A DNA stretch of 64,000 nt from an uncultured Cyclobacteriaceae bacterium (GTDB lineage Bacteria > Bacteroidota > Bacteroidia > Cytophagales > Cyclobacteriaceae), in contig CAKZRQ010000063.1 in assembly GCA_937146645.1 (NCBI GenBank), positions 1 through 64,000 of the forward strand, written 5' to 3'. Made by a program: the position numbers and the translations under genes. The notes beneath the pieces were generated by a model. The model worked only from the letters and a program-made list of their open reading frames with translations. It was not told the origin of the DNA and searched no databases. Shown here piece by piece: positions 1 to 8,835 of this stretch (position 1 is the first letter of the stretch; every line of letters begins with the position of its first letter).

Positions 1-1878
1 TGTAAAAGCCTTCAGGAGAAAGGAAATGATCAATTTCTATCGGGTGAATATCAATATGCCATCAATACCTATGGGCAGATTCTAGAGGATGATCCTGACA
101 ATATTGAAGCGAATCAGGTCATTGCTGAAAGCTATCGGCTTTCAAATAGAATCGAGGAATCCGTTCCGTATTACGAGAAGCTTGTAGAGGAGGAGCCCAC
201 TTTCGAAGCCTATTACAGATTGGGCCTAGGATACAAGGCACAGCAGGAATATGACAAGGCGAATGAGGCCTTCAAATTATCAGAAGATTATACCTCAGAT
301 CAGGAGTATGTAGCCGAAGCTCGTAGACAAACTGAGGCAATTAAACTTGCTGAAGGAATCGGTGATTACTGGGAAAATTATGAGTTAGTCAACTTCCAGG
401 AACTGAACACTGCTGGAGCGGATTATGCGCCAATCACTAGTGAGAATTTCTTTTATTTTACCAGTGGAAGACAAGCCTCTGGCGTTTACGCTGCAGATGG
501 TTCCCCTTACACCAAACTCTTTCGAGCCAGATCAGATGGTCTGAGGGTAGACGTAGGAGGTATACAGGCCCTCCCTGAATTTAGAAATGAAGAAGGATTG
601 AATCAGGCGGCCATAGCCATTAGTCCCGACGGCAATACTATTATTTATGCCAGAGGTAATTCTCTCTCTCCAAAGGACTTACCAGAAACCGCTTTGTTTG
701 CCTCCTATTTTAGAGGGGCCGGTTTTACCCAACCCATTTGGATGGAAGTCAATGAAGATGAGTTTTGGTGGAATAGCACTCCAGCATTCAGTCCTGATGG
801 GGAAATTCTTTACTTCGCCTCAAATCGTCCAGGAGGTTATGGAGGAGTTGACCTATACAAGGCTACAAAGCTTGCCAATGGTGATTTTGGCAACGCCGTA
901 AATCTCGGACCAAACATCAATACTCCAGGCAACGAAATGTTCCCAAGAGAATCCCCTGACGGAAAAATCTTTTTCGCTTCCGATGGACAGCCTGGATATG
1001 GAAAGCTAGACTTATTTGTGGCAGAAGTTAACGAAGATGGTGAGCAAATCATCACCAATTTGGGTCCGTCTTTTAACACGAAAATGGATGATTTTGCCAT
1101 CTCATTTACAGAATATCCAAAGCAAGGATTTATTTCTTCTAATCGAGAAGGAGGAGTAGGAAATGATGACATTTACTATTTCGAGGATAAAACCCCGAAG
1201 CCAAAAATCGTCAATGTATTGCTGAATGTATTCACCAAGCAGAGAGTAGCTGGCGAGCCAGATGCAGTTCTTGAGCAAGCCCGTGTGGTCCTTTATGATG
1301 CCCAAAACAAGCAAATGGATGGAAACTTCTCTAACTCTACAGGTCGAGTGAGATTCACTTTGGCCCCGGATGAAAACTATACCATCATCGCCTCAAAAAG
1401 CGGATATTTCTCCAAGTCAGTTCCTTATACTACAGATGGAAAAACGCCTGATCCAGCAACTCTAATTCAGGAAGTTACCAATGTGACGCTTGACACGACG
1501 ATTGTTCTAGATCAATTGATTCTGGATAAGTCCATAGTACTTGAGAACATCTATTATGATTTGGATAAAGATGATATCCGACCTGATGCGGCTATTGAAC
1601 TGGATAAGCTGGTACAGATCTTAAAGGATAACCCAACCATTAGAATTGAGCTAAGCTCGCACGCAGATGCCAGAGCGACTGATGCATATAATGATGACCT
1701 GACCCAGAGAAGAGCTCAATCTGCTGTAGATTACATCGTTTCTCAGGGCATCGCCGCAGATAGATTGGTGGCCAAAGGCTACGGTAAGCGACAGCTGATC
1801 ATTGAGAATGCTCAAACTGAAGAAGAGCATCAGGTGAATCGAAGAACAGAATTCAAGGTTATTCAGATTGATGAGTAA
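1..1878 (+). CDS. PorE-like OmpA-family protein (TPR, beta-propeller, CRD, OmpA), 5' end outside window
   Basis: The reading frame is open from base 1, so the gene starts upstream; the first visible codon is Cys, which could be a lipoprotein cysteine (inference). Visible order: TPR-like helices (codons 1-115), PD40/WD40-like propeller blades carrying repeated 'SPDG' and 'FASNRPGGYGG' motifs (about 140-385), a carboxypeptidase-regulatory-like beta domain (about 405-490) and an OmpA peptidoglycan-binding domain (about 510-625) with 'YYDLDKDDIRPDA' and 'SHADARA'. This four-domain order matches PorE of the Porphyromonas type IX secretion system, thought to tie the secretion machine to peptidoglycan. 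Many Bacteroidota OmpA proteins share parts of this layout, so the PorE assignment is probable rather than certain. A hairpin terminator follows directly. Confidence 0.8.
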   Translation, partial: CKSLQEKGNDQFLSGEYQYAINTYGQILEDDPDNIEANQVIAESYRLSNRIEESVPYYEKLVEEEPTFEAYYRLGLGYKAQQEYDKANEAFKLSEDYTSDQEYVAEARRQTEAIKLAEGIGDYWENYELVNFQELNTAGADYAPITSENFFYFTSGRQASGVYAADGSPYTKLFRARSDGLRVDVGGIQALPEFRNEEGLNQAAIAISPDGNTIIYARGNSLSPKDLPETALFASYFRGAGFTQPIWMEVNEDEFWWNSTPAFSPDGEILYFASNRPGGYGGVDLYKATKLANGDFGNAVNLGPNINTPGNEMFPRESPDGKIFFASDGQPGYGKLDLFVAEVNEDGEQIITNLGPSFNTKMDDFAISFTEYPKQGFISSNREGGVGNDDIYYFEDKTPKPKIVNVLLNVFTKQRVAGEPDAVLEQARVVLYDAQNKQMDGNFSNSTGRVRFTLAPDENYTIIASKSGYFSKSVPYTTDGKTPDPATLIQEVTNVTLDTTIVLDQLILDKSIVLENIYYDLDKDDIRPDAAIELDKLVQILKDNPTIRIELSSHADARATDAYNDDLTQRRAQSAVDYIVSQGIAADRLVAKGYGKRQLIIENAQTEEEHQVNRRTEFKVIQIDE

Positions 1879-1901
1879 TTGAAATAATAACAATATTCAA
1901 G

Positions 1902-1935
1902 AACCCTTTGGACCAGATAGTTCAAAGGGTTTTTT
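1902..1935 (+). terminator. Rho-independent terminator after PorE-like gene
   Basis: A 9-bp perfect stem (1902-1910 with 1923-1931) with a 12-nt loop runs into a T tract at 1930-1935, 24 nt after the stop codon. Confidence 0.8.
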
Positions 1936-1966
1936 GTATCCAATTTGAGGATAATACTTACCTTTG
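1933..1966 (+). promoter_or_regulatory. Bacteroidota-type promoter of purM
   Basis: TTTG at 1933-1936 and TACCTTTG at 1959-1966 are separated by 22 nt and fit the Bacteroidota -33 TTTG / -7 TAnnTTTG pattern. The purM ATG lies 29 nt after the -7 element. The -33 box overlaps the T tract of the preceding terminator. Confidence 0.5.
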
Positions 1967-1995
1967 ATTGAACAACGACCATCCCTCCTCTCCGT

Positions 1996-3159
1996 ATGAA
2001 TGAGCGCTATATGCAACGAGGTGTTTCAGCTTCGAAAGAAGATGTTCACCAGGCGATTTCAAACCTTGATAAAGGACTTTTCCCTAAAGCATTTTGCAAA
2101 ATAGTTGAAGACACACTCGGAAATGATCCTGAGTATTGCAACATCATGCATGCTGATGGCGCAGGAACCAAATCTTCTCTAGCTTACCTTTATTGGAAAG
2201 AGACTGGCGACTTGAGCGTTTGGAAAGGAATCGCTCAAGATGCGATCATCATGAATACCGATGACCTTCTGTGTGTTGGGGCTGCCAATAATATTTTGGT
2301 TTCCTCCACCATAGGAAGAAATAAAAACCTCATTCCTGGTGAAGTGATTTCAGCCTTGATTGAAGGGACTGAGGAAGTGCTTCAAACGCTACGAGATAAT
2401 GGAGTAAATGCTGTTCTCACCGGCGGAGAAACAGCAGACGTGGGAGACTTAGTAAGAACAGTCATAGTTGACAGCACAGTTACCTGTCGTCTAAGACGAG
2501 ATCAGGTAATCTCAAATGACCAAATTCAACCTGGAGATGTTGTTGTGGGCCTCGCCTCTTATGGTCAAGCTAAATACGAAACTGAGTATAATGGTGGAAT
2601 GGGAAGTAATGGACTCACTTCCGCTAGACATGATGTCTTTAATAAGGTCTTGAAGACCAAATATCCAGAGAGCTTTGACCCAGCAGTACCGGATGAGCTT
2701 GTCTACACGGGCAAATATAACCTGACCGATAGGGCTCCTGGCACCCCTTTGGATATCGGGAAACTTGTTCTTTCTCCTACCCGAACCTATGCGCCAATTA
2801 TGGTGGATGTTTTGAATTACATGAGGCAGTATATCCATGGAATCGTTCATTGTAGTGGAGGTGCACAAACCAAGGTACTACACTTCGTGGATGGTGTACA
2901 TGTAATCAAGGATAACCTATTTGAAACTCCCCCGCTCTTTAAGATTATTCAGGAAGAGAGTGGAACAGATTGGAAGGAAATGTATAAGGTTTTCAATATG
3001 GGGCACCGCATGGAGATTTATCTTGATGAGAGGCATGCCGAAGAGATCATAGATATTGCCGAAACGTATGGCGTAGAGGCGAAAATCATTGGCAGGGTGG
3101 AGCCATTCGATGGTAAGAAGGTGACCATCACAGGTGAGCACGGAACTTACGAATACTAA
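1996..3159 (+). CDS. purM: Phosphoribosylformylglycinamidine cyclo-ligase (AIR synthase)
   Basis: The cytosolic enzyme closes the imidazole ring of FGAM, using ATP, to make AIR in de novo purine synthesis. The 387-aa protein has the PurM signatures 'QRGVSASKEDVH' near the N-terminus, 'HADGAGTKS' (substrate/ATP-binding loop), 'NTDDLLCVGA' and 'GGETADVGD'. It is the longer form usual in Bacteroidota; the E. coli enzyme is about 345 aa. It begins at ATG 1996 behind a good promoter candidate and ends 3 nt before the next gene, so the ceramidase-like gene may be cotranscribed although no functional link is obvious. Confidence 0.93.
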   Translation: MNERYMQRGVSASKEDVHQAISNLDKGLFPKAFCKIVEDTLGNDPEYCNIMHADGAGTKSSLAYLYWKETGDLSVWKGIAQDAIIMNTDDLLCVGAANNILVSSTIGRNKNLIPGEVISALIEGTEEVLQTLRDNGVNAVLTGGETADVGDLVRTVIVDSTVTCRLRRDQVISNDQIQPGDVVVGLASYGQAKYETEYNGGMGSNGLTSARHDVFNKVLKTKYPESFDPAVPDELVYTGKYNLTDRAPGTPLDIGKLVLSPTRTYAPIMVDVLNYMRQYIHGIVHCSGGAQTKVLHFVDGVHVIKDNLFETPPLFKIIQEESGTDWKEMYKVFNMGHRMEIYLDERHAEEIIDIAETYGVEAKIIGRVEPFDGKKVTITGEHGTYEY

Positions 3160-3162
3160 AAT

Positions 3163-4515
3163 ATGAGCCAGAAGAAGACTGGAAAAAGTCTTTTGAGGTT
3201 TTTGCTCGGCCTCACTTTGGTTTTGGCCATACTGGCTATCTGCACACTTACAACCGTAGATCGATCACCCATTCAGGAGCAGGATTTTTATGCTCAAACT
3301 TTTGAAGATCTTAATAATCTCAGCTTCGAAAAGAGTAAAGGCGACAATTGGTATGTAGGTTGGGCCAAAGCCAATATAACCCCTCCTGAACCAGCGAATC
3401 TGGTAGGCTATAGCCCCAGAGGAGAATATGAATTTGTATCTGATAGTAGCTTTGTCAAAGCACTTAGCATCAGCAACGGCAAGAACCGAGTAGCTTGGCT
3501 AAATTATGAACTGTTAATCGTTCATCCTCATCTGGCAAAAGCCATTCGCGAGAAAATTGAAAACACTTCCATCGATGTGGATCAGGTTATCTTCACAGCT
3601 ACCCATACCCATTCGGGTATGGGCGGGTACATCCCTGGAGCATTAGGAGCCGTGGCATTCGGTGGCCTTGATGAAGGAATAGTGGAATGGATTGCCACCA
3701 AAAGTGTCGAAGCCCTTCAAGGCGCAGTTTCTGATGAGAATGAATCAAAAATCAGCTATAGGAAATCGGATGGCTCCGAATGGGTTTCGAATCGATTTAT
3801 TAAAGATGGTCCTACAGACCCATTTGTGAGGCAGCTGGTTTTCACTAGAGTTGATGATAAGAAAGGAACGTTTCTTACCTACAGCGCGCACTCGACTTGC
3901 CTCACTACCGGATACATGGGTCTCTCAGGAGACTATCCATTTTATTTAACCCAAAACCTTGAAGAAGAAGATTTTGATTTTGCGCTTTTCGCAAGTGGTG
4001 CCATCGGAAGCCATAAGCCCAACCGACCTGGAAATACACTTGAAGACACAAAGAACTATGCTCTTTCAGTTGCAGAGGCGATTAAGCTCAGAATAAATTA
4101 TTTCGGAACGGTAAATCAAAAAAGTATGGCTTTTGCCAGACTTGATCTTCAGCTCAGGGAGCCCCACTTAAGAGTATCAGACAACATTCGAGTTAGGCCG
4201 TGGGTCTTTGACTGGCTGGTCGGAGACTCTAATGCTCACTTTGACATCACCAGACTCGGCAATACCCTTTTTATATCTTCCAGCGGTGAGGTTTCAGGTG
4301 TCTTTTATGAAGAATGGGAGAGAATAGCCAAAGCTAATGGGCTTAACCTCATAATCACCACCTTTAATGGAGGATATATGGGCTATGTGGTTCCTGATGA
4401 ATTGTATGATGAAGATTACCACGAAGTTCGAGAGATGAATTGGTATGGACCAGGAAATGGGACCTATTTCGATAACCTCATCCAAATGCTAATTAGAAAG
4501 GCAGGAGAAATTTAA
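3163..4515 (+). CDS. Neutral/alkaline ceramidase-like N-terminal domain protein, membrane-anchored
   Basis: The 450-aa protein has an N-terminal hydrophobic segment (about residues 10-30), suggesting an inner-membrane anchor or uncleaved signal. The following region resembles the catalytic domain of neutral ceramidases: 'GWAKANITPPEPANLVGY' near the start of the fold, a zinc-ligand-like 'THTHSG', and a second His in 'SAHSTC'. The loop that normally carries the catalytic Ser (GDxSPN in neutral ceramidases) reads 'GAIGSHKPN', so substrate and activity may differ. It is shorter than true ceramidases (about 650 aa) and lacks their C-terminal domain. An amide hydrolase acting on lipids is an inference. 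Its stop overlaps the stop of the opposing methyltransferase by 4 nt. Confidence 0.7.
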   Translation: MSQKKTGKSLLRFLLGLTLVLAILAICTLTTVDRSPIQEQDFYAQTFEDLNNLSFEKSKGDNWYVGWAKANITPPEPANLVGYSPRGEYEFVSDSSFVKALSISNGKNRVAWLNYELLIVHPHLAKAIREKIENTSIDVDQVIFTATHTHSGMGGYIPGALGAVAFGGLDEGIVEWIATKSVEALQGAVSDENESKISYRKSDGSEWVSNRFIKDGPTDPFVRQLVFTRVDDKKGTFLTYSAHSTCLTTGYMGLSGDYPFYLTQNLEEEDFDFALFASGAIGSHKPNRPGNTLEDTKNYALSVAEAIKLRINYFGTVNQKSMAFARLDLQLREPHLRVSDNIRVRPWVFDWLVGDSNAHFDITRLGNTLFISSSGEVSGVFYEEWERIAKANGLNLIITTFNGGYMGYVVPDELYDEDYHEVREMNWYGPGNGTYFDNLIQMLIRKAGEI

Positions 4516-5114
4516 TCCTTGATTTCCAAAACAGAAGAACGAATCCAACCTTTTTTCAGGGTCTTTTCTTTTGCTTTCGCAAAGCCGATTTTGGTAAAGA
4601 ATCTATCATAATCCGGCACCTCTTTTCTTTGATAACCCGTACTGACTCTGAAAAAAGAAATCATGATGCCGTGAACTAATTTTTGCCATCTGCTCACTGG
4701 AGGATAGAAATCGGCAAAATAGACTTTTCCATCCGAACTTAGCTTTGACCGACAGGTCTGAAGAAAATCAGCCAATTCATCATTCTCCAAAGTGTCCAAA
4801 ACGAAATGCAGCCAGATTTCTTCATAATCCTTCGCGTCTGATTTTGAGAAATCCCCTAAATGAAAATTCAATCCAGAATTGGTCAAGTTCTTCTTTGCGA
4901 GCTCAAGCATGGCCTCTGATTTCTCCCAAAAATCTCCATTCATCGGCAATTTAAGATGCTTATAATCCTTACCATCTCCCCCACCAATGATTAGAATCTT
5001 ACCGAGATTTCTATTCCCAAGATTAGACAGCTTTGCCTCTCTGAGGCCGGAACCAAACACGAGATTTACCAGGAAAGAATAAAAAGGGGCAACTGAACTG
5101 TAAGGATCTTTCAC
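4512..5114 (-). CDS. Class I SAM-dependent methyltransferase
   Basis: The protein has a Rossmann methyltransferase core: 'KILIIGGGDGKDYKHL' (motif I, SAM-binding Gly loop), an acidic strand 2 region, 'LHFVLDTLENDEL' (post-motif) and 'GKVYFADFYPP'. Family members typically begin 'DPYSxxAPFYxxL' just before the first helix, so I prefer the GTG start at 5114 (200 aa). An upstream in-frame TTG at 5171 would add 19 residues and overlap the divergent acyl-CoA dehydrogenase start (5154). The substrate cannot be told from sequence; small-molecule or quinone/lipid methylation is typical of this group. Confidence 0.75.
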   Translation of the reverse strand: MKDPYSSVAPFYSFLVNLVFGSGLREAKLSNLGNRNLGKILIIGGGDGKDYKHLKLPMNGDFWEKSEAMLELAKKNLTNSGLNFHLGDFSKSDAKDYEEIWLHFVLDTLENDELADFLQTCRSKLSSDGKVYFADFYPPVSRWQKLVHGIMISFFRVSTGYQRKEVPDYDRFFTKIGFAKAKEKTLKKGWIRSSVLEIKD

Positions 5115-5153
5115 TAGATTAAAGAAATAGATTTTGGGCCTAAAATCCTGATT

Positions 5154-6512
5154 ATGAAAAATTTCTTTCAAAACATACGAAATCTCAAAGACCTCTTATC
5201 AAATCTGGATCTAGAAAAAATAGGTGACCTTTCCAGAAAAGTCGATCTACCTAAAATGGTTGAGCTTGTGGGTAAGATGAGTGAGGAGGACCTGTCGAAA
5301 ATGATGGGTATGCTCAAAGGCGGAAGCCGACCGAAGACCATTCCCGATATAAATGGGGACTTCTATGAACTTGGGAAATCTCTCTCTCCAGAGGACCGGG
5401 ACATACAGCTGCAGGTGCGAGAATTCATGGAAAGGGAGATAAAACCCATCGCGAATGACTATTGGAATAGGGCCGAATTCCCTTTTGAGATTATTCCAAA
5501 GATGGCTGAGCTGAAAATCGCTGGCCTCACCTATGAAGGGTACGGATGTCCTGGGAAATCTGCTTTGCTGGAAGGATTCATAGCTATGGAAATGGCCAGG
5601 ATTGACACCTCCACATCTACCTTTTTTGGAGTACAAAGCGGATTAGCTATGGGCTCTATTTATCTCTGTGGCTCAGAGGAGCAAAAACAGGAATGGCTCC
5701 CCAAGATGCAGCGGTTAGAGAAAATTGGAGCATTTGGTTTGACGGAGCCCGAAGTAGGTTCAGGTGCGGCAGGAGGTCTAACCACCACCTGCAAAAGGCA
5801 AGGTGATGCATGGGTGATCAATGGACAGAAAAAATGGATTGGAAATGCTACGTTCTCCGATATCACAGTGATTTGGGCAAGGGATCTGGATGATAATCAG
5901 GTAAAAGGTTTTATCGTTCGGAAGGAAAATCCCGGTTTCAAAGCTGAAAAGATGGAGGATAAGATGGCTCTGAGAATCGTTCAAAATGCCTTAATCACTC
6001 TTGAGAATTGTGAAGTCCCGGAATCTGATCGACTTCAAGAAGCAAATTCATTTCGAGATACCGCAAAGGTTCTTCGAATGACACGTGCGGGAGTTGCCTG
6101 GCAAGCGGTCGGCTGTGCAAGAGGAGCCTATGAACTTGCCTTAGCCTACACGAATGAACGAAAGCAATTCGGTAGACCGATCGCATCTTTCCAGTTGGTT
6201 CAAGACCTTTTGGTAACTATGCTTGGCGATCTTACAGCCATGCAAACTATGGTCTTTCGACTCTCTGAGATGCAGGATTCGGATATTTTATTGGATGAAC
6301 ATGCCTCCCTGGCCAAAGTCTTTTGTACGCTCAGAATGCGCTCGATCGTGGATCATGCCCGTGAGCTTTTTGGAGGAAATGGAATTCTCCTTCAGCATGA
6401 TATCGCTAGATTCGTCGCTGACGCAGAGGCTGTGTATAGCTATGAGGGAACCAAAGAAATCAATTCACTGATCGTGGGAAGAGCGATCACCGGACATAGC
6501 GCCTTTGTCTAA
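5154..6512 (+). CDS. Acyl-CoA dehydrogenase family protein, glutaryl-CoA-dehydrogenase-like, with N-terminal extension
   Basis: An FAD-dependent acyl-CoA alpha,beta-dehydrogenase of 452 aa. The core resembles the glutaryl-CoA dehydrogenase branch: 'GYGCPGKSA', 'FGLTEPEVGSGA' (FAD-contacting strand), 'QKKWIGNATFSD', 'YTNERKQFGRPIASFQLVQ' and the C-terminal 'YEGTKEINSLIVGRAITG', where the Glu of YEGT is the family's catalytic base. Residues 1-65 form an extra, probably helical, amphipathic segment rich in Leu/Lys/Met that standard family members (about 390-400 aa) lack. Glutaryl-CoA specificity is unproven; other short-chain substrates are possible. The stop overlaps the opposing UbiA-like gene by 4 nt. 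Confidence 0.82.
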   Translation: MKNFFQNIRNLKDLLSNLDLEKIGDLSRKVDLPKMVELVGKMSEEDLSKMMGMLKGGSRPKTIPDINGDFYELGKSLSPEDRDIQLQVREFMEREIKPIANDYWNRAEFPFEIIPKMAELKIAGLTYEGYGCPGKSALLEGFIAMEMARIDTSTSTFFGVQSGLAMGSIYLCGSEEQKQEWLPKMQRLEKIGAFGLTEPEVGSGAAGGLTTTCKRQGDAWVINGQKKWIGNATFSDITVIWARDLDDNQVKGFIVRKENPGFKAEKMEDKMALRIVQNALITLENCEVPESDRLQEANSFRDTAKVLRMTRAGVAWQAVGCARGAYELALAYTNERKQFGRPIASFQLVQDLLVTMLGDLTAMQTMVFRLSEMQDSDILLDEHASLAKVFCTLRMRSIVDHARELFGGNGILLQHDIARFVADAEAVYSYEGTKEINSLIVGRAITGHSAFV

Positions 6513-7342
6513 ATAAAAACAAGAATCCAGGGTAAAGAAAAAATTAGCTCCATTTGAACTCGCTTTCTTTCAGTGCTCCAGGTCTGATGGAAAAAACTCA
6601 CAAAATGCACCGCGATCATTAAGAAAAGAATAATCGCAAAAACCCGGTAAAAAGAAAGAAAAGCAAAAGCCATCCCTACGGTTAGAAGCAGTAAAGAAAC
6701 TGAGGCGATCCGAATTATTTGGCTGAGTTTATCTTTGGATATGATGCTAAGAATGGAGTGAGAGCCATCCTTCTTGTCCTTTTCTTCATCCATATAGGAT
6801 AGCATCAATAGGTTTAATGTTGCGAGGGCAAGATAGCCAAATGTCAAACCCCATACTGGCAAAGTCAAATCAAGGCTCTCAGCTTTATAAAAAGGTAACC
6901 AGGCTACGCCAATCACATAAAAGAAGGCGGTATTGAATTCTTTTAGCCAGGCGGATTGATGGGGAAATACTCTGATCAAAATCATGGCCAATAGAATTAC
7001 TACGGCAAGCCCAATCCCCAAATAAAGGGTCGTGCCGAAGCCAAAATACCAAAAGCCCAAAGCAACCGCCGCAAGGATAGAAACGATCAGGAAATAGGTT
7101 AAAGCCTTTCTGTTTTTGATATGAAATTGATGACGATCAGGATTAGAGCCAGGAGGAATTCTTCTCGCATCCTGCAAATGATCAAAGGTATATACGGACC
7201 AAATGGCTATAGCCAAAAGTGCATAGGGTTCAAAAGACAAATCGACCCTCAGAAGCCTTGAAAAAAAATACATGCCCGCCAATCCCCCAAGAACCACATC
7301 AAGGGAGAGCCATGAGACCTTATTCAAAATCGACTTCAACAT
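6509..7342 (-). CDS. UbiA-like prenyltransferase family membrane protein
   Basis: The 277-aa protein is almost entirely hydrophobic, with about eight predicted membrane helices. Two acidic motifs sit at the positions expected for the UbiA fold: 'YTFDHLQDARR' in the first half and 'SYMDEEKDKKDGSHS' in the second. In UbiA enzymes these Asp-rich motifs bind Mg-prenyl diphosphate. The first motif lacks the usual NDxxD start (FDxxxD instead), so substrate class or activity is uncertain. Bacteroidota have several UbiA paralogues, and this is not clearly MenA or a heme O synthase. It is transcribed away from the SGNH gene and ends tail-to-tail with the acyl-CoA dehydrogenase. Confidence 0.6.
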   Translation of the reverse strand: MLKSILNKVSWLSLDVVLGGLAGMYFFSRLLRVDLSFEPYALLAIAIWSVYTFDHLQDARRIPPGSNPDRHQFHIKNRKALTYFLIVSILAAVALGFWYFGFGTTLYLGIGLAVVILLAMILIRVFPHQSAWLKEFNTAFFYVIGVAWLPFYKAESLDLTLPVWGLTFGYLALATLNLLMLSYMDEEKDKKDGSHSILSIISKDKLSQIIRIASVSLLLLTVGMAFAFLSFYRVFAIILFLMIAVHFVSFFHQTWSTERKRVQMELIFSLPWILVFI

Positions 7343-7432
7343 TTAAAATCAAAAATAGGGGAATCATGAAGAAGATATGGCTCACTAGGCTTTAATGCTC
7401 AGATTTTCTATTTTGATTCCAAACCCAGAATT

Positions 7433-8068
7433 ATGAAAAAAATATTTCTTCTTTCTTTTTCGATTTTAGCTTCCATTTCACTTTTCGCCCAGGAGCCTAT
7501 CAAAGTCGCTTGTGTCGGCAACAGTATTACTCAGGGGCCCGGGAGAGATAATCCTGACAGTTATCCTTTACAAATGCAGACCATCCTTGGAGATAGCTAT
7601 GAGGTAATCAATTTTGGAGTGAGCGGACGAACCATGCTGAAAAATGGAGATTATCCCTTCTGGAATGAGCCACAGTTCGAAGCGGTGAAAGAATTCGCCC
7701 CTGACATTCTAGTGATCATGCTAGGCACTAACGATTCCAAGCCTCAGAATTGGGAATACGCTTCAGAATTCAGAGCTGACTATTTGGACATGATAGCAGT
7801 TTATAAAAAGCATATGCCAGTGGATGGCAAAGTGTATGTTATCCTTCCAGTGCCCGTGACAAAGGATAATTTTGGAATCACGGCATCAGTTATGAATAAT
7901 GAGCAAAGAATGATGCTAATTGATATTGCTGACGAAAGTGGTTCAGAGCTAATCGACTTATATACCCCATTTATGGGAAAAGAGGATTTGCTTCCTGATG
8001 GAGTCCACCCAAATACTGAAGGCCTGGGCATCATGGCGAGTGTCATTGCTCGGGCTATAAGACTTTAA
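7433..8068 (+). CDS. SGNH/GDSL hydrolase, secreted esterase
   Basis: A 211-aa protein with a clear signal peptide (residues 1-19, ending 'LFAQ'). All SGNH blocks are visible: block I 'GNSITQGPG' (nucleophile Ser), block II Gly in 'NFGVSGRTM', block III Asn in 'LGTNDSK', and block V 'DGVHPN' with catalytic Asp and His. The closest architecture is the sialate O-acetylesterase/acetylxylan-esterase-like group acting on carbohydrate esters, but the substrate is not determinable. It ends 2 nt before the TTG start of the steroid-reductase-like gene, so the three genes 7433-9806 may form one operon. Confidence 0.85.
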   Translation: MKKIFLLSFSILASISLFAQEPIKVACVGNSITQGPGRDNPDSYPLQMQTILGDSYEVINFGVSGRTMLKNGDYPFWNEPQFEAVKEFAPDILVIMLGTNDSKPQNWEYASEFRADYLDMIAVYKKHMPVDGKVYVILPVPVTKDNFGITASVMNNEQRMMLIDIADESGSELIDLYTPFMGKEDLLPDGVHPNTEGLGIMASVIARAIRL

Positions 8069-8070
8069 GT

Positions 8071-8835
8071 TTGACACCTTTTGAAATCTTGAGTTTCGAT
8101 TTTTGGGTCTATGCTTGGATAGCCTTCGGCATAGTTACCTTTCTTTTTCTGGTCTTTTCTAAAGTAAGAGCCCCGTATGGGAGACATACCAGAGAAGGTT
8201 GGGGAGTTATGGTTGATAACCGCTGGGGTTGGTTCATAATGGAATTACCTGCTTTGCTCACTTGCCCATTAATAGCAATTTTTGGCCCTGTTGAGAAAAG
8301 TTTAGTCGCATGGCTGGCCATCGGGTTATGGATATTGCATTACGGAAATAGGGTATTAATATTCCCTTTTAGGCTCAAAACCCAAGGAAAGAAAATGCCA
8401 ATTTCCATCGTGCTCAGTGCTATGGCCTTCAATCTTATTAACGGCTTTGTGAATGGGTATTACCTTGGCTTCCTTGGACATGCCAATTCAAATTTATTAG
8501 CACTCAATCTCTGGGTCGGAATTCTGGTTTTCTTTGCTGGTCGCTATATAAATATGAAGGCTGACAAGAAGCTTATTGCCTTGCGTGAAGAAGGCGATGG
8601 TTACAAAATCCCGCAAGGGTGGCTTTTCCAATATATCTCCTGTCCAAATCATTTCGGAGAAGTAATCGAATGGGTAGGTTATGCCATAGCGTTTTGGAAT
8701 TTACCTGCTTTAAGTTTTGCCATCTGGACATTCTGTAATCTCGGTCCAAGAGCGCAAAATCATCATGCCTGGTATAAAGAATTCTTTACTGATTACCCAA
8801 AAAACAGAAAAGCAATTATTCCATTTATATGGTAA
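8071..8835 (+). CDS. Steroid 5-alpha-reductase (3-oxo-5-alpha-steroid 4-dehydrogenase) homologue
   Basis: A 254-aa polytopic membrane protein resembling SRD5A1/2 over its full length: 'APYGRH', 'ELPALL' (Glu58, matching Glu57 of SRD5A2), 'HYGNRVLIFPF' (Tyr91, matching SRD5A2 Tyr91), 'NGYYLGFLGH', 'GYKIPQGWLFQY', and the C-terminal 'HFGEVIEWVGYA', 'HHAWYKEFF', 'YPKNRKAIIPF'. In the human enzymes the Glu/Tyr pair contacts the 3-keto group of a delta-4-3-ketosteroid, which is reduced with NADPH. The Gln preceding that Glu is Met here. The start is TTG; no in-frame ATG occurs before residue 47. It overlaps the next gene by 7 nt, implying translational coupling. The natural substrate is unknown; a steroid, sterol-like or other enone lipid is inferred. 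Confidence 0.88.
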   Translation: MTPFEILSFDFWVYAWIAFGIVTFLFLVFSKVRAPYGRHTREGWGVMVDNRWGWFIMELPALLTCPLIAIFGPVEKSLVAWLAIGLWILHYGNRVLIFPFRLKTQGKKMPISIVLSAMAFNLINGFVNGYYLGFLGHANSNLLALNLWVGILVFFAGRYINMKADKKLIALREEGDGYKIPQGWLFQYISCPNHFGEVIEWVGYAIAFWNLPALSFAIWTFCNLGPRAQNHHAWYKEFFTDYPKNRKAIIPFIW

